A DNA stretch of 64,000 bases from assembly GCA_010356995.1 (NCBI GenBank), contig ML996692.1, forward strand, positions 693,933 through 757,932. Reading direction: 5' to 3'. Shown here in pieces: positions 11,601 to 23,850 of this stretch. The DNA comes from Trichodelitschia bisporula (lineage: Eukaryota > Ascomycota > Dothideomycetes > Phaeotrichales > Phaeotrichaceae). How positions within the stretch are numbered: position 1 is the stretch's first letter; every line of letters begins with the position of its first letter. The position numbers and the translations under genes are program-made. Under the pieces are notes generated by a model, which saw nothing but the letters and a program-made list of their open reading frames with translations, made no database searches and was not told the origin of the DNA.

Positions 11601-14600
11601 GTTAGTTTCCGTCGGTTGAATATACGACATGTACGGTGGTGCGATTTGCGCGTGGTGTGGTTGTGGAGTGGGGGTGAAAGTTTGTGGTTTGCGTTTGTGG
11701 GAAAGTATGTGTGTGCAGGTTGTGTGTGTGCGATGGCGGGAAGGCGTGGGACTGTGCGAGGGGGGAGGAAGGGGTGGATGAGGGTCTCGCCAGCCACGCC
11801 GCCCTAGCAAGTTAAAGTGCACAAAGCTCTGCACTTCCGGACCTGGGCGAAGGGAACACGGCTAGGTGCGCGAAGAGCCTTCCTTGCAAACGCAACAGAC
11901 AGGAGAGCGCATATAAATTTTGGGAGGGATGTGGGGTGGGGAGGGGTGTTAGGAGGGTAAGGGCAGCCAACAAAGCGGAGGATTCAAAAGGGTGGCGGTA
12001 CCTCCCGACATCTGCGAACAGAGAACCTCCGATTTTCCGGAATCCTTTTCTTCGCAGCAGGAAGATGCTTGATCAGCGCAAACGCGGCCTGGCGAACCCG
12101 GAAGCTTCAAAAGACGGGCGAGAGAGGGGCGAGTGGATTGGGGCGAGCCGACGGGAGGGGGGGGAGGGGGGTGTGGGTTGGTGTTGGTGAATTTGAAGGG
12201 GGAGAGGTGGGCGGATGGGTGGATGAGAACCAGAAAGCGAACTTACACAATACAACAACAGCTTTCAAACAGCTCAACTCCTTGAACCGACTTTCCGACA
12301 CAGACCTATCCGACCCTCAGCTTCGCAACGCTTCCGACCCACCGAAACACACCTTTCCAACAACCGAAGGAAGGAGAACCGAAAAGGGACGAGAAGGACG
12401 AAGTGCGATGCAGTGATGAGGTTGCGGGAGAAAAAGCAGGACGAGTGGAGGTGACGGTGTGGTTTTGCACGGGGCAATTTTGCTGCAGTTTTTTTTGGGA
12501 TGGGGGGGCCTTTCCCTGGTCACTCGATCTGGCCGAAGGGCGTTGACTGCGGGCGCTCTGCAGCAAAGTCGCTTCCTTTTTGCTTCCTTTTTCCTGATGT
12601 CGTTGCTCAGAAAGGTAAGTCGCTCATTACCCTGCAGGAAACTTCGAAAAGAGAGTGAGAGAGTGAGAGGGGCGTGCAGTTTGCAGTGGTTCTTCTCTTC
12701 AGACTTGTCGATATTCTTTCTTGATATCCTCAAAATTTGGTGAATGGCCCGTAATCATCCGTATGTCTCTTCACCGCTTCACTTCACTCGCTCGCTTGCC
12801 ACCATTGATTTACATTCCTCCGCTATTCGCCTCCCCGCCTTCGAAAATGAACCGTAAAGAGAACATAAGACGATGGCACGGACCCCCTTCAACTGCTTCA
12901 GCAGAGCGAAGGTGGGCGCACGGTGGCACGGACTTTATCCCACTAACCGAGCAGGGGAAGGTGAGGAGGACGGGGGAATATGCAAGGCCGTCAGGCATTC
13001 AAACCTTTCTTAACGAAAATTTCTCATTTGCTTTCAACTCGAGTCGTAAATGGACCAATTACGGACGTTGAACGCCGCATTTCTACCCCTCCATCGCCAA
13101 TCTCACCAAGTCTGTCGAGACATGACACCGCAGCGAGCCAAACCCGCCCGCAGAAATGCTGCATAAAAGCCCTCCCAACATCTTGCCTTTCCCCTCCCTT
13201 CATCTCAAATGCCTGCACCACTCCCCCTACCACATGCTAACCTAACCTGCAACTCAGCAATGGTGCGGCGCGCGCGCTACCGCCCTGGCTGCAGAATGGG
13301 CCTTGGGGTCTGCGGGAACACAGACACGTTTCGTTTGGCCGAGGATAGCTACGTAGTACTGCGTACTGGTAGCCTTCTTTGACCTACCTGGCGATTCGGA
13401 TTGGAGGATCGGCTCGGCATCCAATTGCGTCTCTCGGCCTTTTATTGTTCGCCTTCAGCTCTGCGGCTACGATGATGCATCATAAATGGACGGCCTCTGC
13501 CGAGGAAATGCACTCCCCGCATGAGATTGGGTTTGATGGCAGTACGGTAACCTGTAAGCAAGTCTGTCTCCGCCGCTCATTGCATTCCAGACGGATTGTG
13601 CCACACCATTTTCCTGTCTCACGGCAACGGCTCGCCCCGACCCCAGCTCCAAAGGCAGCCAACGGCGACATGAATGCGTCGGCCGACGGCGAGCGAGACT
13701 GACATACAGTAAAAACTGGGCCCACGCGGCACCCCGTCCCAGGTTAGCTCCCGGCAGCCTCATGAGCGGTCACGAGGCTACAGCTGCTGCATACAGGGCG
13801 CCCGCTCGGCAGCAGTCGGCTGCGAAACCATGTTGCGTGAGCTACGTACCGCCGAAGACCTGCATCGACGGCACAAGCCGCAGGCACCGCAATCCACCGC
13901 AAATTTGGAATGAAGTCCCCGCAGTGTCCAACTGCTGCGTATTCCATGCCTCCAATCGCTTCAGCGCATCCAACAGTAACGATGGGCGAGGTTCAACCGC
14001 CCATGAGTTCGTGCCCATGTGCGGAGGACGTTTGCATCCATAGAGTAACCAGATCCGAGTTCCAAGCCACATTACCTCCCCAGCATGATTTCCCAGGAGA
14101 TTTGCCGATGATGGGATTCGGGATTCGAACCCCACCATTCACCGTTCGCGTCCAGGATGATCTCTGAAGGTCCTGGCTGAACGCGGGGGTGGAGGCTGAT
14201 CGCGGGGTCGTGCGGGGCGAGCCACTTACTGTACCTTTCCACGGTCGACTGCCGATGCACAATGCATTCCAGCCGCGCTTTCCAGTCTCATAATTAATGG
14301 CCAGGGCGCGTGGGCCCCCGTTCGCCATTGCTGCCCATCCCCCGGGTTTTCCGCTGCGCGCTGCAATTTAAATCGCAGCCCAGCTCGCGACTCGACTTCT
14401 GCTGGGCTGCGGTCGTGTCTGGCCTCCTATCTCCAGTTCCGGCTTCACCCAACACCCCCTTGCTGCATGCGGCGATCGGGATGGGCGTAATCAATTCAAC
14501 CATTCCAACAACCTATCTAGCTGCAGGCGAGCCCTATATCCGTACTGCGAACGTCACTGGCTGTCAAAAGCTACCCTTATGTGGGGAGCTATTATCTCTC

Positions 14601-14773
14601 GCACAAGGGGACGGCGAAAGCGGCGATCACCTACTGCTATTCCCACTCGCAACCAGAATTGAACTTTTGTTTAACGGCTGAAGCCGCTCCAGCAATGCTG
14701 TCTATGCTGTCTACTCTGTCGTACAAACTAAATGGGAGTGAGAGTGATGGTGCTCTCCAACCATTGCGGCGGT
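11601..14773. other. Intergenic, GIS2 upstream region and UAP1 3' region
   Basis: A 3.2-kb spacer. The first 1.5 kb is strand-asymmetric (long G-rich and C-rich tracts, for example 11640-11800 and 12100-12240) and is probably the promoter and long leader of GIS2. The rest has no frame with coding character. A stretch at 14121-14131 resembles a tRNA B box, but no tRNA can be folded around it. Confidence 0.55.
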
Positions 14774-16452
14774 TTAAATATCCTTTTCAATGACAGCAGG
14801 CGCCTTGATCTTTTTGCCGCTGATGAATTCGAGGCCCTCTCCTCCCTGTCTTAACGTCAGCATCGACTCTCATGTTAGGATGGAACGTTTCATACGTAGC
14901 TGATCAATGGTGACACTTCAACTCCGGTCTTGTTGCCATCATCCTCGACTACACAGCCTGCAGCTTCGATCCACTTCCTGCCCTGGTCCATGATATCGCG
15001 GCGGCTGGTATCGGGATCGTCCTCGCCAGTGCCTGTATCCATATGTCAGCTATGTTTGCAACACTAACGAGATAGCCGCGTTTACCTGGGGCATTTTTGA
15101 GAGGCGAAAACTCATCCTCCCTCCGCACTTCCATGCACGCGAACTTGTCCATGGTCAAGAAGGGGAAGCAGTCAAACACAAACTGCTCCATTTTGATGCC
15201 ATTAGGCTTCTCCGGCTTTACTGTCTGACCCGACTCTGTATCGCAATAAGGAATCTTCTTGCGAGCAACGTGATGCGGAAGACGATTGCTCCATTGGGGA
15301 ATACTTTCGAGGAAACCATACGAGTAGTAGTGGTTGACGATGTTGGCGGCCCTGAACTTGAGCAGGTCGGGGTTGGTGGAGTCTTTGGCTTCGGCAGTGG
15401 CGCTGTCGATCTCGGAGTATTCCACAACGTCGGGCTTGCCGTTCTTTTGCAAGATCAGGCCAACGGACTCCTTTGCATTGCGTTTGCGAACCACCTTGGT
15501 GGCTATGTCCACCGACTTCGATGCGGAGAAGCCGATGAAGGTGGGGTCAGCCACCCGGACCAGGCAGTTGTCTACGCAGTACGCATGGATATGCTTGATG
15601 CCACGCTTCTCCATGTCTGCCACTGCCCCAGAGGTAATCAACGCCTGGTATATGCCGCCATTGCCATCAGGAGCGACAGCGACCTGATGTTATCAGTAAC
15701 CTGGACGGACAGGTGCGGGCCGGGTCGCTGGCTCGTACCTTCGACTTGTTCTCCAGCAAGATCTTGCCGTCATTGGATATGCACGGCAGTACACCCTGCT
15801 CAAAGATGAAGACATTCTCCTTCTTCAACCCAAAATACCCATTTTTCTCGAAAAACTCCTCTGTGGGCACGCGCGTAGGGCCACTGGTCATGACGTACCA
15901 CGGCACCACCACATCATCCTCAGACCTCTCCGCCTTCTTCGCTCCCAACCGCTGCACCTTGAGTATCCGCTCGCCCTGTAACTGGAACAGAGACTTCTTA
16001 CTCGGCAGTCCGATGTCGTAGCAACCCTTAGGGGCCGAGCTGCCCAGTCTTGTGCCCTGCCCGCCCGCCATGAGCACCACGCCCACCGTGTTGGCTGCGA
16101 TCAGGTCGAGACCTGCCTCATACCAGCTCTTGAGGTCGGTATCCTTGGAGTCGAGCACGGATGACGTAGCCGACGTCGGGAGCGGTTCGAGGGTCGGGGT
16201 GGCGGCCGCAGCGGTCTCGGGCGGATTGAGGACCTTCTTCACCAGGGTGTTGATGTGGGCAGGGTCAATGGTAGAGAGTTGCACGTAGAGCGCTACCTTT
16301 TCAGCATCGTTTAGGTTATCGAAGAAGGAGAATACATGACCCTGGCCCGCATCGTCGTAAGTCTTGCGTAGAGCTTGGACGTCTTCCGAGCTGGGAGGGG
16401 TCGTCTTGGGCCTGGAGACGTATTGCCCGACGGCTTGCTTGACTTTATCCAT
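14774..16452 (-). CDS. UAP1: UDP-N-acetylglucosamine pyrophosphorylase
   Basis: Makes UDP-GlcNAc from UTP and GlcNAc-1-phosphate in the cytosol. The product feeds chitin, N-glycan and GPI-anchor synthesis. Exons are 16452-15739, 15683-15086, 15032-14896 and 14845-14774, giving 506 codons, the usual size for eukaryotic UAP. The uridine-binding signature [20 protein letters not shown] (about residues 125-145) is intact. [12 protein letters not shown], the [21 protein letters not shown] block and the C-terminal [16 protein letters not shown], which binds the sugar nucleotide, are also present. The product ends [11 protein letters not shown]. All introns are 50-55 nt with GT-AG ends. It is in tandem with the SPRY gene and ACR3, but spacings of 380-480 bp suggest separate promoters. 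Confidence 0.97.
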
Positions 16453-16934
16453 GGTGATGAGTGTGGAAAGATATTCTAAGTGCCGGAGAGGAGGGAATGA
16501 AGACGACGTGGAGACGGGGAAGCTGGAGGTGGGGCGGGGAAAGTGGGGCGGGGAGCTGTTTTAGCTGCGAGTGAGCTGACTGCTGCTTTCCTATGTACGT
16601 ATATTGAGCTTTTTGGGTCTGCGCTGGGCGTACGTGCTGACAGGACTCGAGCAGCCAATCGCTGGTGAATAAAGGACACCGCTCCTATGTAGTCGACGGC
16701 TATTTGCAGATTTCATGTTTAACCTCAGCCGCACAGATCACCCGAAACCCTGCAGTACCTTCCTTCACCCAACCTTCTTCAGGAAGAAGAGTTGCCTCCT
16801 GAGACTTCTAGGACGAATGAGGGGACTCAAGCGACTTCAGGCCATAGATAGAGTTCATCGAGTAATGGGACCGAACGCTAAACCTGGTATGGTGTGATAT
16901 CAACCTCTGGAAGGCGACGGTAGGATGTTCCAGC
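16453..16934. other. Spacer UAP1 promoter / SPRY gene 3' end
   Basis: A 482-bp region that should carry the UAP1 promoter and leader. No further feature is seen. Confidence 0.6.
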
Positions 16935-18062
16935 TCAGGTCATACCAGGTCTATATAACCAGTCCAACTCCCGGAATTTCACTTCAAAGTCCACCCCACC
17001 GAAAACACCCACCGCAGCAAACATATCACTTTCACCTTCGAGTCCGTGAATGTCACTGTCCGCCACATCTTTCTCTTCGTGAAGATCCCACCCTCCAACT
17101 CGGCTTCCATCGCGCGTGAAAAAGACTTCAACGTCCAAGGGACGCCGTGTTGATCCATATTCAGGTGGCAGGTGAGGAACCCGGAAGGTCATACCCAATC
17201 CCAACGTCTCACCCACACGGAAAGGTTCCGTAAAATCGTTCCCGCCGTCCGTATCGCAGACGTAGCGCCGTCCGTCGTCCGAGTGGACGCCTAGACTACC
17301 GCGCTGCCAGCCCGGAAGCCGGAAAGGCGGGTACGGCGGGGCAAAGAAGCCGAGTGCTATACCGGCATCAATGGTCGCGGATTCATCATGATGGGCAAGA
17401 TGGCCCAATATGCCGGATTTCTTCCAGTTGGAAGTGCCATTCCGGCCGATACCGAGAATTTTGAGCTCAAAGTAGATGGTCTTAGGAACTTCGGTTGCCA
17501 GCGGTGAATCAGCCAAGGCAGAATACAGAGGTAGATCGGTATGTAGGAGGGCATCCGGGCAGCGCGCCCAAGTGCGACACTTCCAGATCCCGGGACTTGG
17601 GTCGTCGGGCAGCAAGTCCCCGACATAGTACGGGCTCTTGATGATAGTGAACCTGTGGGTGTGGATGGCGTTGAGTTGTTCCCAGGAGAGCTGCTGTGCC
17701 CCCCAGATTGGATTGCTGGCACACCACTGCTTTGCGCGCACGGCATCTTCTTCAGATGCGTTCGCAGCTGGCGAGTAGTCGTGAGATAGGACGGGTGGTG
17801 GAGGGAGGAGAGCGGTGTCAGGAATCACAGTCCAGTCATGATAAGGTGGTGGAGCTTCGGGCAAACCAGGAGGAGGGCCCGGAGGCGGTTCATACTGTTG
17901 GTTAGGTGGAGGGCCGGGAGGGGGCTGGTATTGTTGACTGGGAAGAGGACCTGGAGGTGATTGATATTGTTGACTGCTTGACTGCGAGCCATAGGACGGG
18001 GGTGGCCCGGGTGGGGGTGCAAAGCCTTGGTTTGACTTGGATAATTTGGAAAACAGCCCCAT
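16935..18062 (-). CDS. SPRY-domain protein with proline-rich PPxY N-terminus
   Basis: Intronless 375-codon gene. Residues 1-75 are low-complexity Pro/Gln/Tyr with three imperfect QQYxxPPGPxP repeats and two PPxY motifs (PPSY 21-24, PPPY 71-74), the classic ligand of WW domains in Rsp5/Nedd4 ubiquitin ligases. Residues from about 130 to the end resemble a fungal SPRY/B30.2 domain (SPYYVGDLLPDDPSPGIWKC, GSLGVHSDDGRRYVCDT, LGLGMTF, EVFFTRDG). Yeast Ssh4 and Ear1 combine SPRY with PPxY motifs and bring Rsp5 to endosomal cargo. This protein has no membrane segment, so it may be a soluble relative. The start MGLFSK has Gly-2 and could be myristoylated, but Ser is at position 5 rather than 6. The adaptor role is inference. 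Confidence 0.85.
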   Translation of the reverse strand: MGLFSKLSKSNQGFAPPPGPPPSYGSQSSSQQYQSPPGPLPSQQYQPPPGPPPNQQYEPPPGPPPGLPEAPPPYHDWTVIPDTALLPPPPVLSHDYSPAANASEEDAVRAKQWCASNPIWGAQQLSWEQLNAIHTHRFTIIKSPYYVGDLLPDDPSPGIWKCRTWARCPDALLHTDLPLYSALADSPLATEVPKTIYFELKILGIGRNGTSNWKKSGILGHLAHHDESATIDAGIALGFFAPPYPPFRLPGWQRGSLGVHSDDGRRYVCDTDGGNDFTEPFRVGETLGLGMTFRVPHLPPEYGSTRRPLDVEVFFTRDGSRVGGWDLHEEKDVADSDIHGLEGESDMFAAVGVFGGVDFEVKFRELDWLYRPGMT

Positions 18063-18440
18063 GACGGAGAGGTCGAGATGTACTGCGAGGCGAATGTGTT
18101 GTTGTGGTACGTTAACGTATCTATGTGATGGATGTAGGGTGATGACAGGACGTCACCAAAAGTTGGCGGAAGGTGAGGTCCGTGGCTGGTCGTCCAGACC
18201 CCGCGTGCAGACGTCAGCACCAATGATGCACCGCCTTCAGAAATCCACTCACGCCCGCCTGCAGTCAGGCGTCCAATATCGCTGAAGAGATTCGGACTCC
18301 AATCACGTTCAGTAGCCACTCACATGGAAGCGAACATTTAACCTTCCCTAGCCTACATGCGTATTTGACTTCACTGACTTTCAAGGAGTATCCGACTGCC
18401 TCCATAAACCGTTTGCTGTATAACAATCTCAACATCGCTA
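18063..18440. other. Spacer SPRY gene promoter / ACR3 3' end
   Basis: A 378-bp region holding the SPRY gene promoter and the ACR3 3' UTR. Nothing else is recognised. Confidence 0.6.
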
Positions 18441-19789
18441 CTAAGAATTCCATTTGACCTTCGGCTTGAACCACTTCAGAACGTAAACCAATGCAACAAG
18501 CACTGGGACCTCTATCAAAGGTCCCACAGTGCTGGCTAGGGCTTGACCGCTTCCGGCACCGTAAACAGCGACAACGACGGCAATTGCAAGTTCGAAGTTG
18601 TTGCTGGCCGCCGTGAAGCTTTGAGTACAGGTATGCTTGTACGAAAAACCAAGCTTCCATGCAATGAATACCGTCACGCTAAATATGACGAAGAAGTAAA
18701 CCAGCAAAGGCGCACAGACTCGAAGAACAGATGTGATCTGCTTGACGACGTGAGCGCCTTGGGAGGCGAAAAGCACAATGATGGTGTAGAGGAGGCCGAC
18801 CAAGGACAGTGGGCTGATGAAGCGGATGAAGTAGCACTGATACCTGTGGTCGCCGATACACGATCGAAGCACCAGGCGTGTGATGATCGCGGCTCCTAGT
18901 GGAATTCCTATCGACGCGTAAGCATGTTCCGACCATCGGATGGGGAACAAACCAAGGAATACAGCCACACTAGTTGCTACTTTGCTGTAGCTTACGTGAA
19001 TATCGTTGCTCGAATGACTGACAATCTTGATGTAGAAGACGGCGAAGGGTGCAAACAGGACAATTTGAAGGATAGAGTTGAAAGCCACAAGTACAGCGCA
19101 GTACTCGGCATCCCCGTTGGCAAGCTCATTCCACACCAGCACCATTGCGATACAACGCGCAATGCCGACAAATATCAACCCTTCTCGAAGGTCTTGTCGA
19201 TCGGGCAGGAATGCCCAGGCCAACCCGACCATGAAGAGCGGGGCGACGATCCAGTTCGCCACGAAGGAGAAGATAATCTGCTTCCACAGACCCTTTTCCT
19301 GCAGGAGGAGATGCAATGTCTCATAGCGTACCTTGCAGAGAATCGGGTACATCATGAATAGGAGGCCAACCGCTAGAAGAGACATCAGCCGGAATCAAGC
19401 CCGTCGACGAGGTTGCTTACCGATCGGCACACTCACTCCAACGAAGGTTCCTTTTTGCAAAGTTGGTCCTGTCGAAGGGACGGTGTTGCCCAATACAATG
19501 CCGATGGCCATGGCCACGATGATCCAGACAACCAGGAAACGATCAAGAAACGACAAACCTCTGAGAGGCGGAATCTCGCTGCTCTGCGGACTGGAGCCTA
19601 CGGCCAATGAGTCAAGCGTACGATAATGATAAGACGTGCCAGAGCCATACCTTCAGACGAAGTGATCTTGGAGCCATGTTCCAGGTCTTTTCTCAACGAC
19701 GAATCTGCGCCTCTTCCATCCAACTCACCTCTCTTTTCCACCACCGGATCAACCGAATGGCTCGTCGGAAGGCTGTTGTCTCGTTCCAT
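18441..19789 (-). CDS. ACR3: Arsenite efflux transporter Acr3
   Basis: Plasma-membrane arsenite (and antimonite) exporter of the ACR3/BART family. Exons are 19789-19651, 19597-19421 and 19372-18441, giving 415 codons. An acidic N-terminal tail of about 65 residues is followed by ten hydrophobic segments. Family motifs are the first helix block LDRFLVVWIIVAMAIGIVLG, VPIAVGLLFMMYPILCKVRY (formed exactly across the second intron), GIARCIAMVLVWNELANGD with the essential cysteine of helix 4, and QSFTAASNNFELAIAVVVAV with the conserved glutamate. No arsenate reductase, arsH or regulator lies next to it here, so it stands alone rather than in an ars cluster. Introns are 53 and 48 nt. Confidence 0.97.
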
Positions 19790-20420
19790 GATATCATGGA
19801 TTCAGTCCAGCGCTTTTCATTCGAGATGCGTTATCCCGAGGAGATTTATATATGCCAAGCTGGTTGCCATGATAGGATAAATGCTTGTCACAAATTGGTG
19901 CTGATTGGTCGAGAGGGCGACCCTCTTTTTCAGAGACGCCACCCGCTGTGGCTGATCCACGGGTTTCCTTGTTGCCAGCATACAGTACAATCCGAGTGGA
20001 GGCCGAGATCAAACTTGAGGTGTGAACTGCATCCATCCCGTAAGGTTGGATGCCGCCATTGCCGATCGTCGGAAGAAGTTTCTGTGAAATATGGTAAGTT
20101 TGAGACAATGGCTTCTACTCCAATTAAGCACTCCAACTCGCCCCCGTTGCACTACATCCGCTCGCAGGTTCCGGGTAGTAAATTTCTCACCCATAGGAAG
20201 CTTCGTACGCGCTCAATTGTGATGTCAAATGGTCGTGACCCATTTCCCCTTCCCGACCTGTCTCGGAGAGGTGTACGCGCTCAGCGGCGGTACGACCACA
20301 GATCAAGGGCCGGCATCATGTCCGGAGCCGACCGCACTTTTATTCCGATTGGATTCAATTGGTTGTTGTTTTCGAACTACAGACCTCGCCAGCTCCCAGA
20401 TCAAAGTTCTACGGTGCAAA

Positions 20421-20439
20421 GTACGGAGTACATCCGTAC
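20421..20439. repeat. 19-bp dyad GTACGGAGTACATCCGTAC
   Basis: Seven-base arms GTACGGA/TCCGTAC flank GTACA. The dyad joins one TACGGAGTA and one TACATCCGTA copy, the two forms of a motif repeated across the intergenic regions of this window. Confidence 0.75.
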
Positions 20440-23424
20440 ATGTGACCGTGACGACACGGCTCAGGTACCCCTCGACTTATCTCAGAGGCGAGGGTGAGGC
20501 GTCCGCAAACGCCGCGTCCGTGAGTCGCTATCGTCACCTTACCGTTGCGGGGCGCAGGTTGACGCCCCATATGCCGTGCGACCAAAATAACGCGGACAAG
20601 GAACGCACGACAGGACTCTCTTCGTGGCTATTCCTTTCAAGTCTGCCTTGTACAATGTAATTTGAAGAGAGTGTACCACCGTGTTTCGCAAGATTGAAGG
20701 TCGAAGTTCATGATGTCGGATAGTTCGCACCCTACGTCCCCGGACCTCCCACATCTGACCGGGCATGGTATGAGGCGTCTGTGGCTTCAAGGTTTCCACA
20801 TGACGGTTTTTGCTCCCCTTTTTCCGCAGCCGTCGTACTTTTGGGACCTCCGGAACCTGCGCCTTCTTGATTAGGCCCCTTCTCGAGACATGAAGGCTTG
20901 GATCCCGTGCGACAATTGGCCTGCGTGTCACAAACGTCGTCGCCGCCATGTGCAAGCCGCTCGCCTGCGGGTGTCGCGTCTGTGCCCCATGCTAGTTGCG
21001 ACGTCGAGCCGTGCCTTACAAGCTTCGCATAAAGGGGATTGAATTTGCAATGCGATGTCCTTGCTGCATACAATCAATGCTGCGGTTTAAAGGAGTTGAC
21101 GAGTCCAAGGCGCAGACTGGAAGATGTTGTCCCTATCCTGGTTGCGGTGTATCCCGTGCGGCTCAGCAATGAAATGTCGAAAGCAATCCTACGCAACGTA
21201 CAGTACTCTCGCGTCGCAGGGGACGTCGAGGCTGTCCTCGGCATATCGGCTAGGAGCGGTCAGATGAATCTTCGAGGCCAATTGAAAATCCAATGCAGCC
21301 AAGCCGCACGAGAGCACTAGTTCTAGGATTTTATACCGTTTTCCATTCGAGCGGCTGAGGGGTCTTTGACCCCGCACTCGAACTTAACTTCTGCGGGGGT
21401 AGACGCGCAGCGGGCCAGGAGGACTTGGTTTTGTGTAACTTTGCCGATAGTCTTCCTCCGAACAGCGAGACCTCGCCAATATGCCGAGCTGTTTCTGTCC
21501 TCGACGTGCAGTAATAAGAGACTGACATGTGGCTTCGTACGGATTCCGAAGATCGACGCGGTGCATAGGTGCCGGCGTTGTCATCTGCTGTTCTGGTCTT
21601 CTTCTTCCGCAACATTTTGATAGACACCGCTGTCGGTAGTCTTTTCCTCCACCAGACACCTGATCCACCTTCGCGCCCGGTTGATTAAGGAATATGTTTT
21701 GGCCCCTCTTCAGAACCCGACCCCAGTCGAAAATTGATATCACAAACAATAACGGTCATCATCGGCGAGAAGGGCTTTGACTTGTACTTTGTAGACTTTT
21801 GAGCCGCGGGTGCCGTGCCCAGTGGCGGCGTGTATGTACTCCGTACGTAGTACTTCGCAATCCGTAGTGTGGGATGAAGGTATCCACACAACCGGATTAG
21901 GACTGGTGCTAAACGCGGCGGCGCGGCGGAACAGGGCTGTGGGTCCACGCCGTTTGAGCGGAAGGGCGGGAGAGCCGGAGCGCGAGCGCACGCTTGGAAC
22001 ATGATCGGATTAGGGTTCAGATGTCGGGAAGCCAGGCGGGGTTTCTCGCTTCATGATGGAGCTTTTGTGCCCCATCACCGTCCGTTTCTCAACTTCAACC
22101 AGTGGTTTGAATCCAGACCGCATCTGCGGGTTGAGCTTGACTCCATCCACGGCGCTTAATCAAGCGCGCTCTATTGGCCAGTGCTTGGGGAGGGGGCTGA
22201 ACAACTGCGCGATCCTGTCCCTCTAGTGCGCCTCCGCAGACACAGGGGGCCAGCCCCCTCTATGCTCTCCCTGCTCTTTCAACTGGATGTGCAACCAATT
22301 GGGCGTTTCCGTGTTTCGAGACCTCTTCTGGAGAGTACATCGATGAATGTATCTCCATATGAGAAACACGCTCACGAGCAACTCCAATAAACAAACAGAC
22401 CCCGGACAGAATAATGGCAAAACACACTCGCCTTACCATTCGTAGCCTCATGGCATGCTGTAGTTCGATGGAATAATAGGCCACGAGAGGCACCTCGAGC
22501 CGCTTTGTATATCGTCTTTCTGGGGTAAGGGCGTAGTTCTAACTGCTACTACATCCGTAAATAAGATCGAACAGTTCTCGTGCCTCACAAGACTCACAGC
22601 CGCGACGCCGTGGCCCGAGCGGTAGGTGCGTCTGGCTGTAATGTTGGTTGTGTACTCCGTATTGAAGCGGTGGCAGAGACGCGCTTCCCACGCTTCCGCT
22701 GTGCTGTGGCATTGCCCTCAGGAAGGCCCCCATCCCCCCCGTCGTAGAGGCACAAGCCCACTATCCGCCGCGCCGCATCAATTCGTGGTTCACACTGGAA
22801 AAGAGGAGAGAGCCTTTATTATGTGTGACAATCCGGCTTCCTGTTTTCATTACTAGCCTTTGGGCCTTCATCTCCTCTTTCATATCTATTTCCTCCGTAC
22901 CCTACTTGCATTGACTCCCTCCAGAGTGTATTCATCCCCATTCATCCGGCTGACGTCCGTCTGCTGCAGCTGTTCACGATATCCAACCCCCCCTCGCTCC
23001 CAGTCCACCCAGATCCTCCAACACCAACCCAGCAAGTACTGCGTAGCTTCTTCTCTCGCTCTCGCCCAAAGCAACTGCTGGCGAGCATATGGAGTAGAAA
23101 GCCTGGCTCCCCGGCCCATTGTACGCTTCTACGGGCCAATCGCAGCGACTGACCGGCAAAGCCTCATCAGCTGCAACGCACAGCCGTGCCGTCAGGCCCT
23201 CCCTCTGGACGGTGAAGCCCTCCCGCAAGCGCAAGGAGACAGAAAGTGAGGAAGACGGGGGAGAGTTGACGAAACTTGACTGGGGCGTTGGCTTTCGTCT
23301 CCCAAGGCCATCGGCCCAACCTCTCCAGTCAAGCTCCTACTCTTGTTTCCTCCATCCTCTCCATCACTTTTGCCTTTTGCTTGCTTTGCCGCACCTTCAT
23401 CCCCCTCCCTACGGCTCCACGCCC

Positions 23425-23460
23425 NNNNNNNNNNNNNNNNNNNNNNNNNNNNNNNNNNNN
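23425..23460. other. Assembly gap (36 N)
   Basis: A run of 36 N about 390 bp upstream of the next coding start. It probably lies within a C-rich 5' leader. Confidence 0.99.
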
Positions 23461-23850
23461 CCCACCCACGCCAGCCCGCCCCGTCCGCCCATACCCCCCT
23501 CGTCCTTGGTATCGACTATCTCTTCGCGCAATTTCGAGCAAGCTCCAACGCGGGCTTGTACAGCTGCCTTCCTGCTCTCTTCTTCTCCAGGAAAAAAAGG
23601 GCTCCCCCTCATCCGTAGAAGGCATGGCTTTGACCACAACACTGGTAAGCTCCCCGCGCAAGTCCCCTCCACCACTCAACAACACCCTACACCTTCTCAT
23701 ACTCTCACCCACCCCTCCCCTCCGCCGAGTGCTATGTCCTAACTTGCATGGCCGACGTAGATGCATAGCCCAACGTTCAAGTCTGCCTTCTCCCCCTACA
23801 CCGACTCACCCTCCTCGCCCGCACCTTTTTCTGTATCGTCGCTACGAGCG

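Larger units (their letters stand above)
19790..23850. other. 4.1-kb intergenic spacer upstream of ACR3 and of the CWxLC-repeat gene
   Basis: No gene is supported. Open frames here are short, mostly lack ATG starts and look non-coding. The region carries several copies of the repeated motifs: TACGGAGTA 20422-20430, TACATCCGTA 20429-20438 and 22550-22559, TACTCCGTA 21837-21845 and 22653-22661, and CTAGTTCTAG 21317-21326. The last kilobase is C/T-rich on the plus strand, as expected for the leader of the plus-strand gene, and contains the N gap. Confidence 0.55.

Noticed and set aside
14121-14131. tRNA B-box-like GGTTCGAATCC on the minus strand
   Set aside because: No matching A box, anticodon stem or acceptor stem can be placed around it.
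18441-19789. Possible arsenic-resistance cluster around ACR3
   Set aside because: Neighbours are UAP1, a SPRY protein and non-coding DNA; no arsenate reductase, arsH or ars regulator is present.
19607-20497. 296-codon plus-strand frame over the ACR3 start and upstream region
   Set aside because: It overlaps antisense to the ACR3 first exons, lacks an ATG at its start and has no recognisable domain.
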